Positions 53,248 to 62,583 are shown, numbered from the stretch's first letter. The stretch is 64,000 bases of DNA from Methyloligella sp050110875 (GCA_050110875.1 CP188828.1:1178001-1242000); one strand, 5' to 3'. The notes: generated by a model not told the origin, from the sequence alone. Made by a program: numbers and translations.

Positions 53248-54303
53248 TCAGGCCATGGCGAAGCGATACTCCGTGCGACTTGCGAAGTTCTGACCGGGCC
53301 GCAGGACCGTGGACGGGAAATCCGGCCGGTTCGGCGAATCCGGAAAAGCTTGCGTCTCGAAGCAGACGGCCGAGCGGGGGCCGTAAGCCGCGCCTTCCGG
53401 GCCTTTCAGCGAGCCGTCCAGATGATTGCCCGTATAGAGCTGCACGCCGGGCTGGGTGGTGTGGATCTCGAGCAGGCGGCCGGTCTGCGGCTCGTAGCAG
53501 CTTGCGGCGAATTGGGGGATCTCTCTGCTCGCCAGAGCCAGGACGAAATTGTGGTCGTAGCCGCCTGCGTATGTCAGCTGCGGATCGTCGTCATCGATGC
53601 GCGCGCCAAGCTTCCGAGGTGAGCGGAAATCGAACGGCGTGCCGGCGACATCGCGCAGCTCGCCGGTCGGAATCTGCTTCGCATCGGTCGGCGTGAAGCG
53701 GTCGGCGGCGATCATGACCTCGTGGTCGAGGATGTCGCCGTTTCCGGGGCCCGCCAGATTGAAATAGGTGTGGTTGATGAGGTTGAGCACCGTGGGCCGG
53801 TCGGTCTCGGCGCGGAAATCGATGGCGAGCGTAGTGCCGTCGACCACGCTGTAGGTGACCTCGGTCTGCAACGTGCCGGGAAATCCCTGATCCCCATCGG
53901 GACTGACATGACGAAGCGTGAGACTCGGTGCCGGCCCTTCGGTGTAGTCCCGAACCTGCCATACGGCTTTATTGAAACCGATACGGCCGCCATGGAGACA
54001 GTCGCCATTGTCGTTGTCGGAGAGGCGATACGTGTTGCCGTCGAGGGTGAAGGCGGCGTTCGCGATCCGGTTGGCGTAGCGGCCGACAGCCGCGCAGAGA
54101 TAGGCGTCCTGGTCGAAATAGGAGTCGAGAGAGGGCAGGTTCAGCACGACATTGCCGCGCATCCCGTCGCGGCCGGGAACGTCGAGACCCACGATGGTGC
54201 CGCCATAGGTGATGACATGGGCGACGAGGCCGGGCGCTCTCCCTAAGGAGAACAGTTCGACCGGCGTGCCGTCCGGCGTCGTCCCATAGCATCGCGCAAG
54301 CAT
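53248..54303 (-). CDS. galM: Aldose 1-epimerase
   Basis: A 351-residue galactose mutarotase-like protein. Landmarks: ITYGGTIVGLDVPGRDG, CAAVGRYANRIANAAFTLDG, CLHGGRIGFNKAVW (catalytic His region), VLNLINHTYFNLAG, YDHNFVL, TTQPGVQLYTGN and a C-terminal YRFAM. It interconverts alpha and beta anomers and so supplies the beta-anomer to the neighbouring glucose dehydrogenase. 64 bases upstream of the SDR, same strand. Confidence 0.94.
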   Translation of the reverse strand: MLARCYGTTPDGTPVELFSLGRAPGLVAHVITYGGTIVGLDVPGRDGMRGNVVLNLPSLDSYFDQDAYLCAAVGRYANRIANAAFTLDGNTYRLSDNDNGDCLHGGRIGFNKAVWQVRDYTEGPAPSLTLRHVSPDGDQGFPGTLQTEVTYSVVDGTTLAIDFRAETDRPTVLNLINHTYFNLAGPGNGDILDHEVMIAADRFTPTDAKQIPTGELRDVAGTPFDFRSPRKLGARIDDDDPQLTYAGGYDHNFVLALASREIPQFAASCYEPQTGRLLEIHTTQPGVQLYTGNHLDGSLKGPEGAAYGPRSAVCFETQAFPDSPNRPDFPSTVLRPGQNFASRTEYRFAMA

Positions 54304-54439
54304 TCCAAGCCTCTCGTTGCGCAGTCGCTCTCGGTTCCAATATTCGGCGAACCGAGCCGCCCCTCATCTCAGTACTCACTAAGCACAGTAGTCTTTAGAT
54401 TGAGTCACCAGCGCCCTTGCAATCTCAGCATGTGCAAGG

Positions 54440-55429
54440 TTACAGGGCGATGGCACCACGCGTCCGAAGCTTCGCCTGCCATATGAGCGTGTCACAACAA
54501 ATAAAAAGCGTGTCGTTGCCGGGGCCACCGAAGGTGAAGTTGGCGACGCCGGGGGATGGGATCTCGCCGATCAGATCGCCGTCACGGGTGAAGGTCTGCA
54601 CGCCGCTGGCCGAGGACGTGTAGACGCGTCCATCCTCGTCGAGCTTGATGCCGTCGGGCACGCCGGGGCTGACCACGGCGAAGAGGCGCTCGTTCCGCAA
54701 GTGACGTCCGTCGGCGACGTCGTAGGCCTTTACGTGATGGGGCAGCTCCGGGAAATAGGTGCCCGGCGCCTGGTTGGCGCCCGTATCGGTGATGTAGAGA
54801 ACCGACTCGTCGACGGAAAAGGCGAGGCCGTTGGGCTTGTTGAAGCTGTCGGCGACGACCGCCGTGTCGCCCGTCTCCGGATCGTGGCGGTAGACATAGG
54901 CACCGATGTCCGACTTGCCCTTGAAGCCTTGGATCTCGCCGTAATTGGGATCGGTGAACCAGACTGTCCCATCGCTTCTCACCACCACATCGTTGGGGGA
55001 GTTGAAGCGCAGGCCACGCCACTCGTCGACCACCGTTTCGATCTTGCCGGTCTCCCTATCCATACGGCTGATGCGGGCGGGCGTCTCATGGAAACCCTGC
55101 TCGCAGATGACGAGGCGTCCCTGGCGGTCCAAGGTCATGCCGTTCGCCATGTTGGACGGGAACTGCACGGTGATGAGCTTGCCGGGACGAAAGGGGAAGG
55201 TCTCGCCCTCCAGCTTCAGCCGCTTGATGGCGATGTTCTTCGGGCCCTTCTCGGGCACGGTGGTGAAATAGAGGGCATGCTCGGATCGGATATAGACGGG
55301 GCCTTCGTGCGCGTTGGTCTCGATCAGCACTTCGCGCCGGAAATCCGGTCCCGTGACGCGATGGAATTCATCGTTGAAGGCAATTGCCGGTGGGATGTCT
55401 GAATATGAAGAATCAGTCACACGTCTCAT
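54440..55429 (-). CDS. SMP-30/gluconolactonase-like lactonase
   Basis: A 329-residue six-bladed propeller. Metal-site and family segments are NAHEGPVYI, NGMTLDRQGRLVICEQG, RFNSPNDVVVRSDGTVWFTDPNYG, KPNGLAFSVDESVLYITDTG and GVPDGIKLDEDGRVYTS. It hydrolyses sugar lactones such as gluconolactone with a divalent metal. Start uncertain: ATG at 55429 or GTG at 55459. Together with the next three genes downstream it gives the route aldose to aldonolactone to aldonate and further oxidation. Confidence 0.9.
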   Translation of the reverse strand: MRRVTDSSYSDIPPAIAFNDEFHRVTGPDFRREVLIETNAHEGPVYIRSEHALYFTTVPEKGPKNIAIKRLKLEGETFPFRPGKLITVQFPSNMANGMTLDRQGRLVICEQGFHETPARISRMDRETGKIETVVDEWRGLRFNSPNDVVVRSDGTVWFTDPNYGEIQGFKGKSDIGAYVYRHDPETGDTAVVADSFNKPNGLAFSVDESVLYITDTGANQAPGTYFPELPHHVKAYDVADGRHLRNERLFAVVSPGVPDGIKLDEDGRVYTSSASGVQTFTRDGDLIGEIPSPGVANFTFGGPGNDTLFICCDTLIWQAKLRTRGAIAL

Positions 55430-55639
55430 CCTCGCGGCGAGCTTAACTGAAAGAAGCACGAGATGGACGGTCTTGGTTCATCTCATGCTTGTCGATTCAT
55501 TACCGAAAACGATATTCGAAGATTGTAAACACTGTTTCGATTGATGCTCGCCTGTTTCAGAAGAATCACGTTACACCTTGAAGCCGATTGAAACCGAGCG
55601 CGGGACTGCTCATTCGAACCGCTAGGCTTGATCGTGCAA

Positions 55640-56569
55640 ATGCTTGCTCATCGATTGCAGAAGGTGGCCGCCATCTTAAGCGTGGCTCTGCTCTGCAGCG
55701 GTTGCGGCATGCTGACGAGCCCGGACCTCAATCCCAAGGGGCCGGTCTCGCTGGCCGAGCGCCAGCTTCTGTTCGACGCCTTCTTCATCATGATGATCGT
55801 GATCCTGCCGGTCTTCGTCATGGCCGCGCTGTTCGTCTGGCGCTATCGGGGCACCAACAAACGCGCCCGCTACGATCCCGATTTCGTTTATTACTGGCCC
55901 TTGGAGGTCCTTGTCTGGGGCGCGCCGGCGGCGATCATCATCTGGCTCGGCTTTCATCTCTGGGACGGAACCCACAAGCTCGACCCGTACGATCCGATCG
56001 ACACGAGCGTGGCGCCGCTCGAGGTTCAAGTGGTGGCCCAGGACTGGAAGTGGCTCTTCATCTATCCCGAGCAGAACATTGCGGTGGTGAACGAGCTCGT
56101 CTTTCCGACGGGCAAGCCGCTTTCCCTGAAGATCACCTCGGACACGGTGATGAACTCCTTCGTCATCCCGGCGCTGGGCGGGCAGATCTACGCCATGGCG
56201 GGGATGCAAACGCGGCTGCATCTGCTGGCGGACGAGCACGGGGAGTATTGGGGTCGCAACGTGCAGTACTCGGGCTCCGGCTTCGCCGACCAGCAATTCC
56301 ACGCGGTCTCGGTGCCGGAGGAGGATTTCGAGAATTGGGTCCAGAAGGTGAAGGAGTCCGGCACGCGGCTGGACAAGGCGGTCTATGAGGCGCTTGCCAA
56401 GCCGAGCTCGAAGGTGCCGGTGACCTATTATTCCGGTGTCACGCCGGGGCTCTTCGACTCCATCATCTACAAATACACCAAGGGCAACGCCCACGGGTAT
56501 GCCATGCAGTGCACGACGCCTGAGCTGGCGCAGAATTCGAAAGCGGCATCCGGCGGGACTGCCGAATAG
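55640..56569 (+). CDS. cyoA: Cytochrome o ubiquinol oxidase subunit II
   Basis: A 309-residue lipoprotein-type subunit II. Signal with lipobox-like LLCSGC, two transmembrane helices (FFIMMIVILPVFVMAALFVWRYR and LEVLVWGAPAAIIIWLGFHLW) and a periplasmic cupredoxin domain (VVAQDWKWLFIYPEQNIAVVNEL, MNSFVIPALGGQIYAMAGM). The CuA ligands are absent, as expected for a quinol oxidase rather than cytochrome c oxidase. ATG at 55640 is used; TTG at 55628 is possible. First gene of cyoABCD, divergent from the lactonase gene. Confidence 0.94.
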   Translation: MLAHRLQKVAAILSVALLCSGCGMLTSPDLNPKGPVSLAERQLLFDAFFIMMIVILPVFVMAALFVWRYRGTNKRARYDPDFVYYWPLEVLVWGAPAAIIIWLGFHLWDGTHKLDPYDPIDTSVAPLEVQVVAQDWKWLFIYPEQNIAVVNELVFPTGKPLSLKITSDTVMNSFVIPALGGQIYAMAGMQTRLHLLADEHGEYWGRNVQYSGSGFADQQFHAVSVPEEDFENWVQKVKESGTRLDKAVYEALAKPSSKVPVTYYSGVTPGLFDSIIYKYTKGNAHGYAMQCTTPELAQNSKAASGGTAE

Positions 56570-56583
56570 GGAAGGGGGATACG

Positions 56584-58623
56584 GTGGAGATATTCGGTCG
56601 GCTCACGTTCGATTCCCTGCCGTTCTATAGCGCCATCGCGGCATCGGGGGCGGGGGTCACCGTGCTCGGCGGGCTGTCGGTGGTGGCGGCGATCACCTAT
56701 CTCGGCGCGTGGAAATATCTCTTCGGCGAATGGCTCACGAGCCTGGACCACAAGAAGATCGGCATCATGTATGTGGTCGTGGCGCTGGTGATGCTGCTGC
56801 GCGGCTTCATCGATGCCGCCATGATGCGCTCCCAGCAGGCCATCGCCTATAACAGCGACGGCTATCTGCCGCCGGAGCATTTCGACCAGATCTTCTCGTC
56901 GCATGGCACGATCATGATCTTCTTCATGGCGATGCCGTTCCTGTCGGGGATCATCAATTTCGTGATGCCGCAGCAGATCGGCTCGCGGGACGTCGCCTTT
57001 CCTTTCATGAACGCGATCAGCCTCTGGCTGACGGCGGCGGGGGCAGGGCTGGTGCTCATCAGCCTGGTGATCGGCAAGTTCTCGACCGCCGGCTGGACCG
57101 GCTATCCGCCCTATTCCGGTTCGCAATATACGCCGGGGGTCGGGGTCGATTACTGGCTTTGGGCTGTGCTGGTCTCAGGCGTCGGCTCGACCATGAGCGG
57201 GATCAATTTCCTGGTGACGATCCTGAAGCGCCGCGCGCCGGGCATGACCATGTTCCGGTTGCCGCTCTTCACCTGGACCGTGTTCGTCACCGCCATCTTG
57301 ATGATCTTCGCTTTCCCGGCATTGACCGTCGTCTGCACCATGCTGGCGCTGGACCGCACGCTGGACTTCCATTTCTTCACCAACGAGTCCGGCGGCAACA
57401 TGATGAACTACATCAACCTGTTCTGGTTGTGGGGCCATCCGGAGGTCTACATCCTCATCCTGCCGGCTTTCGGCGTGTTCTCCGAGGTGGTCGCCGTGTT
57501 CAGCCAGAAGCGGCTGTTCGGCTACATCTCCCTGGTGCTGGCCACCATGGCGATCGGCCTCCTCTCCTTCACGGTCTGGCTGCATCACTTCTTCACCATG
57601 GGCTCCAGCGAGACGGTCAATTCCTTCTTCGGGATCATGACCACGATCATCGCCGTGCCGACGGGGGTGAAGGTGTTCGACTGGCTGCTGACCATGTTCC
57701 GGGGCCGGCTGATCTTCAAACCGCCGATGCTCTACACGATCGGTTTCCTGGTCACCTTCGTGATCGGCGGCCTGTCCGGCGTGCTGCTCGCCATGCCGCC
57801 GGTCGACTATCTGATGCACAACACGACCTTCCTGATCGCTCACTTCCACAACATGATCATCCCGGGCGTGCTGTTCGGATATCTTGCCGGCTATATGTTC
57901 TGGTTCCCCAAGGCGTTCGGCTTCAAGCTCAACGAATGGTGGGGCGCGGCGTCGTTCTGGTGCTGGATCATCGGCTTCTATCTCGCCTTCATGCCGCTCT
58001 ACGTGCTGGGGCTCATGGGCATGCCGCGGCGCATGGAGCATTACGATATCGCTTCGTGGCAGCCCCATCTGATCGTCGCCGCGATCGGCGCCTTGATCAT
58101 CTTCCTCGGTATCGTCTGCCTCGGCGTGCAGCTCTATGTCAGCATTCGGGACCGCAAGAGCGCCATGGATGTCTCGGGCGATCCGTGGAACGCGCGCAGC
58201 CTGGAATGGCTCACCGCCTCGCCGCCGGCACCCTACAATTTCGCCGTGCTGCCGAAGGTTGAGAGCATCGATGCCTTCTGGGACATGAAGGCGCGCGGCG
58301 TGGCCTACAAGAAGCCGAAAGAATACGAGCCGATCACCCTGCCGAAGAACACGCTCATCCCGCTGATGATCGGCGGGGCGGCCTTCGTGTTCGGTTTCGC
58401 CATGGTGTGGTGGATGTGGTGGCTCGCGGTCCTGAGCCTTGCCGGCATTGCCGGGTTGATCATCATCCGCTCCTTCGATGACGACCCGGATTTCACGATG
58501 CCGGCGAGCACGGTCCAGGCGATCGAGGACCGGCGCTACGAGCAGCTCGCCAAGGCGCCGAAAAACGAGATGGCGGACGAGCCGGGTTATGCGGGCGATC
58601 CGATGCCGGAGGGTGCGCGATGA
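56584..58623 (+). CDS. cyoB: Cytochrome o ubiquinol oxidase subunit I
   Basis: A 679-residue haem-copper oxidase catalytic subunit. Haem and CuB ligands are visible in FSSHGTIMIFFMAMPFLSG, WGHPEVYILILPAFG, VWLHHFFTMG and TFLIAHFHNMIIPG. The length and N-terminal helix before SLDHKKIGIMYVV fit CyoB. It reduces oxygen to water and pumps protons using ubiquinol. GTG start at 56584 follows GAAGGGGG. Sulfide:quinone oxidoreductase and other quinone-reducing dehydrogenases could feed this enzyme. Confidence 0.97.
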   Translation: MEIFGRLTFDSLPFYSAIAASGAGVTVLGGLSVVAAITYLGAWKYLFGEWLTSLDHKKIGIMYVVVALVMLLRGFIDAAMMRSQQAIAYNSDGYLPPEHFDQIFSSHGTIMIFFMAMPFLSGIINFVMPQQIGSRDVAFPFMNAISLWLTAAGAGLVLISLVIGKFSTAGWTGYPPYSGSQYTPGVGVDYWLWAVLVSGVGSTMSGINFLVTILKRRAPGMTMFRLPLFTWTVFVTAILMIFAFPALTVVCTMLALDRTLDFHFFTNESGGNMMNYINLFWLWGHPEVYILILPAFGVFSEVVAVFSQKRLFGYISLVLATMAIGLLSFTVWLHHFFTMGSSETVNSFFGIMTTIIAVPTGVKVFDWLLTMFRGRLIFKPPMLYTIGFLVTFVIGGLSGVLLAMPPVDYLMHNTTFLIAHFHNMIIPGVLFGYLAGYMFWFPKAFGFKLNEWWGAASFWCWIIGFYLAFMPLYVLGLMGMPRRMEHYDIASWQPHLIVAAIGALIIFLGIVCLGVQLYVSIRDRKSAMDVSGDPWNARSLEWLTASPPAPYNFAVLPKVESIDAFWDMKARGVAYKKPKEYEPITLPKNTLIPLMIGGAAFVFGFAMVWWMWWLAVLSLAGIAGLIIIRSFDDDPDFTMPASTVQAIEDRRYEQLAKAPKNEMADEPGYAGDPMPEGAR

Positions 58624-59228
58624 GCACAGCAACGGTGACAGACGAGACGCTGGTTCATCCGGGCGAGGCGGCCGAGACGGAAGAGAAGGCGTTTGGCTTC
58701 TGGATCTATCTGATGAGCGACGCGATCCTCTTCGCGCTGCTCTTCGTGACCTATCTGGTGATGTTCGGGAACACCGCCGGCGGGCCAGTGCCCAAGGATC
58801 TGTTCAGCCTGGAGCGGGCGGCGGCGGAGACGTTCCTGCTGCTCCTGAGCAGCACGACATTCGGCATGGCGAGCGTGGCGGCGGCGCGGGCCGACCGCGC
58901 GCGGGTGGTGATGTGGCTGGTGGTGACGGCGGCGCTGGGTCTCGGCTTCCTGTTTCTCGAGTTCGGGGAGTTCAGCGGCATGATCGCCGAAGGGGCGGGG
59001 CCGCAGCGGAGCGGTTTCCTTTCCGCCTTCTTCACCCTCGTCGGCACCCATGGGCTGCATGTCAGCATCGGGCTTCTCTGGCTGTTCGCCATGCTGGGAC
59101 AGATTTTCATCAAAGGGTTGACCGTGCCGGTGCTGTCGCGGCTCTACCGGCTAAGCCTGTTCTGGCATTTCCTGGACATCATCTGGGTCGCCATCTTCTC
59201 CATCGTCTATCTGCCGGGGCTGCTCTAA
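58620..59228 (+). CDS. cyoC: Cytochrome o ubiquinol oxidase subunit III
   Basis: A 202-residue membrane protein with five helices. FGFWIYLMSDAILFALLFVTYLVMF, then ERAAAETFLLLLSSTTFGMA, THGLHVSIGLLWLFAM and LSLFWHFLDIIWVAIFSIVYLPGLL are typical of CyoC. It overlaps the cyoB stop (ATGA) and its stop overlaps the cyoD start by one base, so the four subunits are translated together. Confidence 0.96.
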   Translation: MSTATVTDETLVHPGEAAETEEKAFGFWIYLMSDAILFALLFVTYLVMFGNTAGGPVPKDLFSLERAAAETFLLLLSSTTFGMASVAAARADRARVVMWLVVTAALGLGFLFLEFGEFSGMIAEGAGPQRSGFLSAFFTLVGTHGLHVSIGLLWLFAMLGQIFIKGLTVPVLSRLYRLSLFWHFLDIIWVAIFSIVYLPGLL

Positions 59229-59545
59229 TGGATGCTTCAGGACTTCCCCAGATGCGTAGTGCAACGCCCTATCTGTTCGGGCTGGTGCTGGCGTTGATTC
59301 TGACCGCGGTGCCTTTCGGACTGGTCTATGCGGGCGCATTGGACCGGAGCACGACGCTGATCGTCATCGCGGTTCTCGCGGTCGCGCAGATCCTCGTGCA
59401 TTTGCGCTTCTTCCTGCATATCGGCCTCGACTCGACGCCTGCGGAGAATCTCGCCGTCATGGCGTTCGCCATCGTGCTCATGTGCATCATGGTGGGCGGC
59501 AGTCTCTGGATCATGTTCGATCTCGACTGGCGCATGATGGTCTGA
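59228..59545 (+). CDS. cyoD: Cytochrome o ubiquinol oxidase subunit IV
   Basis: A 105-residue protein with three helices: YLFGLVLALILTAVPFGLVYAG, LIVIAVLAVAQILVHLRFFLHIG and NLAVMAFAIVLMCIMVGGSLWIMFDL. The VAQILVHLRFFLHI segment is the family signature. It assists assembly of subunit I. No cyoE haem O synthase follows, so that enzyme is encoded elsewhere. Confidence 0.94.
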   Translation: MDASGLPQMRSATPYLFGLVLALILTAVPFGLVYAGALDRSTTLIVIAVLAVAQILVHLRFFLHIGLDSTPAENLAVMAFAIVLMCIMVGGSLWIMFDLDWRMMV

Positions 59546-59582
59546 GGCGGCAAGCGCGAAACGTCCAACCGGGAGGGGAACG

Positions 59583-60044
59583 ATGGATGCTCTGATCAAC
59601 GATGTGCTGCCGACCCTGGCGCGCATCTTCATCGTGTGGATTTTCCCGTTCAGCTTTCTCGACAAGATCATCAACTGGGATGCCGCGGTGAAGCAGGCGA
59701 ATTCCGGCTGGCTGCCGGGCGGGCCGGTGCTGCTGGTGCTGGCGATGTTCGTGGAGCTGCTGACCCCGCCGATGATCGTCCTGCATTTCTACGACGGCAT
59801 CGCGGCGTTCGTGCTCGCCGGCTACTGCGTGGTCACCGCGATCATCTATCACAATTTCTGGGCCTATCCGCGCTTCTGGGCGGCGGGCACCGAAGGTCAT
59901 CCCCATGTCTGGGATTTCTTCAAGAACTTCGCCATCGTTGGCGGGTTGATCTACGTGATGTTCGAGAGCGGCTTCATCGGGGCGGTGGAGAGCGACCTCA
60001 ACGCGCTGACGCAGCTCGTCGGAACTGCGCTGGGTATCGCGTAA
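59583..60044 (+). CDS. DoxX-family membrane protein
   Basis: A 153-residue protein with four hydrophobic helices: LARIFIVWIFPFSFLDKIIN, LLVLAMFVELLTPPMIVL, AFVLAGYCVVTAIIYHNFWAY and FAIVGGLIYVMFESG. The F-x2-K and NFW motifs are those of DoxX proteins, which in some systems are quinone-linked, e.g. in thiosulfate oxidation or redox homeostasis. 37 bases after cyoD with GGGAGGGG before ATG, so probably co-transcribed. Function uncertain. Confidence 0.85.
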   Translation: MDALINDVLPTLARIFIVWIFPFSFLDKIINWDAAVKQANSGWLPGGPVLLVLAMFVELLTPPMIVLHFYDGIAAFVLAGYCVVTAIIYHNFWAYPRFWAAGTEGHPHVWDFFKNFAIVGGLIYVMFESGFIGAVESDLNALTQLVGTALGIA

Positions 60045-60054
60045 GGAGATCCCC

Positions 60055-60504
60055 ATGACGGAGACGGCGCCGGAGCTCTATTATTGGCATGTCTGGACCG
60101 ACGGCGAGGGCATCAGTCACCAGACCCGTTGCGCGTTGACCGGGTTCGCCAAGAAGAGCATGGGCGGCAAGGCCGCGCCCCAGTGGAACGACGATATCCT
60201 GACGGGCGAGGCACATCTGATGTTTTGCGAGCTTCCCGTGGGCTGGATCGGCGACTGGCACGAGAACCCGAAGCCGCAATGGATCGTGGTTCTGTCGGGG
60301 AGCTGGTTCGTGGAGACCATGGACGGGATACGGGTCGAGATGGGGCCGGGGGAGGTCTCATTCGGCGCTGATCAGAACACGAAGCCCGGGCCTGACGGCC
60401 GTGCGGGGCATCGCTCGGGCACGGTCGGCGACGAGCCTTGCCGTTTGATGCTGGTGCAGCTCGGCGCGGAATGGACCGCCGCCAAGCCCGGCGTCTTCGG
60501 CTGA
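60055..60504 (+). CDS. Cupin-fold protein
   Basis: A 149-residue protein with a single cupin barrel: FCELPVGWIGDWHENPKPQW, VVLSGSWFVETMDGIRVEMGPGEVSFGADQ and GHRSGTVGDEPCRLMLVQL. It is 10 bases downstream of DoxX with AAGGAG, so in the same transcript. Metal-binding and possibly an isomerase or dioxygenase-like protein; the reaction is not visible. Confidence 0.83.
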   Translation: MTETAPELYYWHVWTDGEGISHQTRCALTGFAKKSMGGKAAPQWNDDILTGEAHLMFCELPVGWIGDWHENPKPQWIVVLSGSWFVETMDGIRVEMGPGEVSFGADQNTKPGPDGRAGHRSGTVGDEPCRLMLVQLGAEWTAAKPGVFG

Positions 60505-60511
60505 AGCAACC

Positions 60512-61429
60512 ATGACGGTCACCAAGCTCATCAGAGTTAGCATCACGGTCTCGGATTTGGACGAGGCGATTGCCTTCTATCGCGATGGGCTCGGATTGCA
60601 GGCCGGACCGGTGCATTCCTTGGGCGATCCGGCGTGGGGCCGTTTGCTCGACTTGGCCGAGGAGGCCGGCGGGCGCGGAGCCGATATCGCCATCGGCACG
60701 GAAACCGTCAAGCTTGTCGCCTTCGATCCGCCGGGGAAGCCCTATCCGAGCCGGCGGGCGTCCAACGATCCGTGGTTCGAGCATCTGGCGCTCGTGGCCG
60801 GGGATATGGAGGCGGTGTGGAAGAGGCTCGAAAGCGCCTCGCCGGGGACGATCACCGAAGGGGGGCCGGTTCTGCTGCCGCCGAACACGGGCAGCGTGAC
60901 GGCTTTCAAATTCCGCGATCCGCAAGGTCATCCGCTCGAGCTGATCTCGTTCCCAGACGGTGTCGGCGATCCGCGCTGGCAACAAGGATCGCCGGCTATC
61001 CGAGGGTACGACCATACGGCCATCGCGGTCAGCGATCTGGCGCGCAGTCTCGCCTTCTACGAAGAGCTGCTCGGCCTGGAGAAGGCAGGGCAGTCATTGA
61101 ACCGGGGATCGGAGCAGGATCGCCTGGACGGCCTGAAAGGGTGCGAGGTGGATGTGGTCGCGCTCGCCCCGACCGAACAGCGGACGCCGCATCTGGAGCT
61201 CCTGCATTACCGGAAGCCGCCAGGGCCGAAAGGTAAGGAGGCGATGCGGGCGAACGATGTCACCTCGGTGCGCCAGGTCTACGCGGTCGAAGATCTGGAC
61301 GGGCTGGTGGCGAAGCTCGCGGCGGCGAATGTCTCCTTCGTCTCACCGGGGACCGTCACGCTTCAGTCCGGCCGAAGCGCTGCCGCAATCCACGATCCGG
61401 ACGGCCATATGATCGTGCTGACGGAGTAG
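60512..61429 (+). CDS. Two-domain VOC (glyoxalase/extradiol dioxygenase fold) protein
   Basis: A 305-residue protein with two VOC modules, 1-160 (VTVSDLDEAIAFYRDGLGL, PWFEHLALVAGDM, FRDPQGHPLELISFP) and 165-305 (YDHTAIAVSDLARSLAFYEELLGLE, AAIHDPDGHMIVLTE). His and Glu metal positions appear in both. The family includes glyoxalase I, extradiol dioxygenases and isomerases. It starts 7 bases after the cupin gene, last of the cyoABCD-DoxX-cupin-VOC run. Substrate unknown. Confidence 0.88.
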   Translation: MTVTKLIRVSITVSDLDEAIAFYRDGLGLQAGPVHSLGDPAWGRLLDLAEEAGGRGADIAIGTETVKLVAFDPPGKPYPSRRASNDPWFEHLALVAGDMEAVWKRLESASPGTITEGGPVLLPPNTGSVTAFKFRDPQGHPLELISFPDGVGDPRWQQGSPAIRGYDHTAIAVSDLARSLAFYEELLGLEKAGQSLNRGSEQDRLDGLKGCEVDVVALAPTEQRTPHLELLHYRKPPGPKGKEAMRANDVTSVRQVYAVEDLDGLVAKLAAANVSFVSPGTVTLQSGRSAAAIHDPDGHMIVLTE

Positions 61430-61449
61430 GGCCGCCGGACCAACGCGGG

Positions 61450-62583
61450 CTACGACTCCTCGCCGAAATATTTCAGGCGCAGATCCTCGATCTCGTCGTC
61501 CTCGTGCGCTCCAAGGATCTCCTTGGTGAGCGGGCGCCGCAGGGGGCTGCCTTGGGGCAGGCCGAAAGCGTATTTGTCGGGCTCGAAGAGCCGGCCGACA
61601 ACGGTCAGCGGCTGGTCGGCATGAGTCTTCGCGTAATATTCGAGCATGCCGGTATCGGCGACGATGGCGTCGACCTGCCCATTCAGGAGCGCTTGCGCCG
61701 CATCGCCGATATGAGGATAGTGCCGGTAGCGCAGACCGGATTGGCGCGCGAAATCCTCTCCCACGGTATCGGTCAGAACGCCGATGGTCTTGCCCGGCAG
61801 ATCGTCGACGCTGTGGATCTGATTGGTCAGGGATATGGTGGTCATCACGCTGGTGATCGACGAGGTCACGTAGGCGATGAGCGCCACGCCGGCGAGCAGC
61901 CAGATGCCCTGGAAGATACGCCCGACCCAGCCGAAGAAATTGCGGCCCGGCACCAGCTTGCCGGAGGTCGCAACGGTCATGACGTTGTAAAAGCTTTCGG
62001 CGAGCCCTTCCCGCCAGCGGGCCGGGAACTCCGGATCGAAGCGGCGGTAGAAGAGGGTCATCAGGAGCGTCGCGACCAGGATTATCAGGCCGATCAGCGC
62101 ATAGACCCGCAGGAAGCCGCCTTCATGGAGGCCGGTCAGGACCTCTCCGAAACTCGCGCCCTGATCGTCGTTGACCATGATGCGGAGACCGCCATCGAAC
62201 CATGGCTGGGTGAACTCGATCCGCTGGGCGCGGCCTTCCGTGACCGACAGGTTGGTCACCGCGATGTCGATCTCGTCATCGGCCGTCGCGTCGACGAGGC
62301 TGCGGAAGTTGTCGTAATCCTTGTACTTCCATTTCAGGCCGAGCCGGTTGGCGACCATTTCCCAAAGCTCGATGGAAAGGCCTTTGACGCGGTCCTTCTC
62401 CTCCATAACGAAGGGCGGGCTGTCCGTGATGCCGACAGTGAGAACTTTTTCCGTCGAGGCCGGTGACGGATCGCTCTCCTGCGCGGCGACATTCGCCGGC
62501 GCAGCGGCCATGAGAATGAGCAGGCCAACGACGAAATGCGACAGACGCCGAAAGGCCGGCGGGATGCTCCGGAAAGGTATCAT
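61450..62583 (-). CDS. Ionotropic glutamate receptor-like channel (GluR0-type) with split ligand domain
   Basis: A 377-residue protein with signal peptide 1-34. Residues 45-140 are the first lobe of a periplasmic amino-acid binding fold (PPFVMEEKDRVKGLSIELW, SVTEGRAQRIEFTQPW; Arg118 at the carboxylate-binding place). Then come M1 (157-178), a re-entrant pore segment (193-213) and M2 (221-250), followed by the second lobe (252-345; VDAIVADTGMLEYY with Asp310). This lobe-pore-lobe order is that of GluR0 and eukaryotic glutamate receptors. The pore reads VMTVATSGKLVPG and lacks TVGYG, so potassium selectivity is unlikely. ATG at 62583. Confidence 0.85.
   Translation of the reverse strand: MIPFRSIPPAFRRLSHFVVGLLILMAAAPANVAAQESDPSPASTEKVLTVGITDSPPFVMEEKDRVKGLSIELWEMVANRLGLKWKYKDYDNFRSLVDATADDEIDIAVTNLSVTEGRAQRIEFTQPWFDGGLRIMVNDDQGASFGEVLTGLHEGGFLRVYALIGLIILVATLLMTLFYRRFDPEFPARWREGLAESFYNVMTVATSGKLVPGRNFFGWVGRIFQGIWLLAGVALIAYVTSSITSVMTTISLTNQIHSVDDLPGKTIGVLTDTVGEDFARQSGLRYRHYPHIGDAAQALLNGQVDAIVADTGMLEYYAKTHADQPLTVVGRLFEPDKYAFGLPQGSPLRRPLTKEILGAHEDDEIEDLRLKYFGEES

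Noticed and set aside
55640..59545. Cytochrome c oxidase (aa3 or caa3)
   Set aside because: Subunit II has no CuA cysteines or haem c site; subunit lengths fit cyoABCD.
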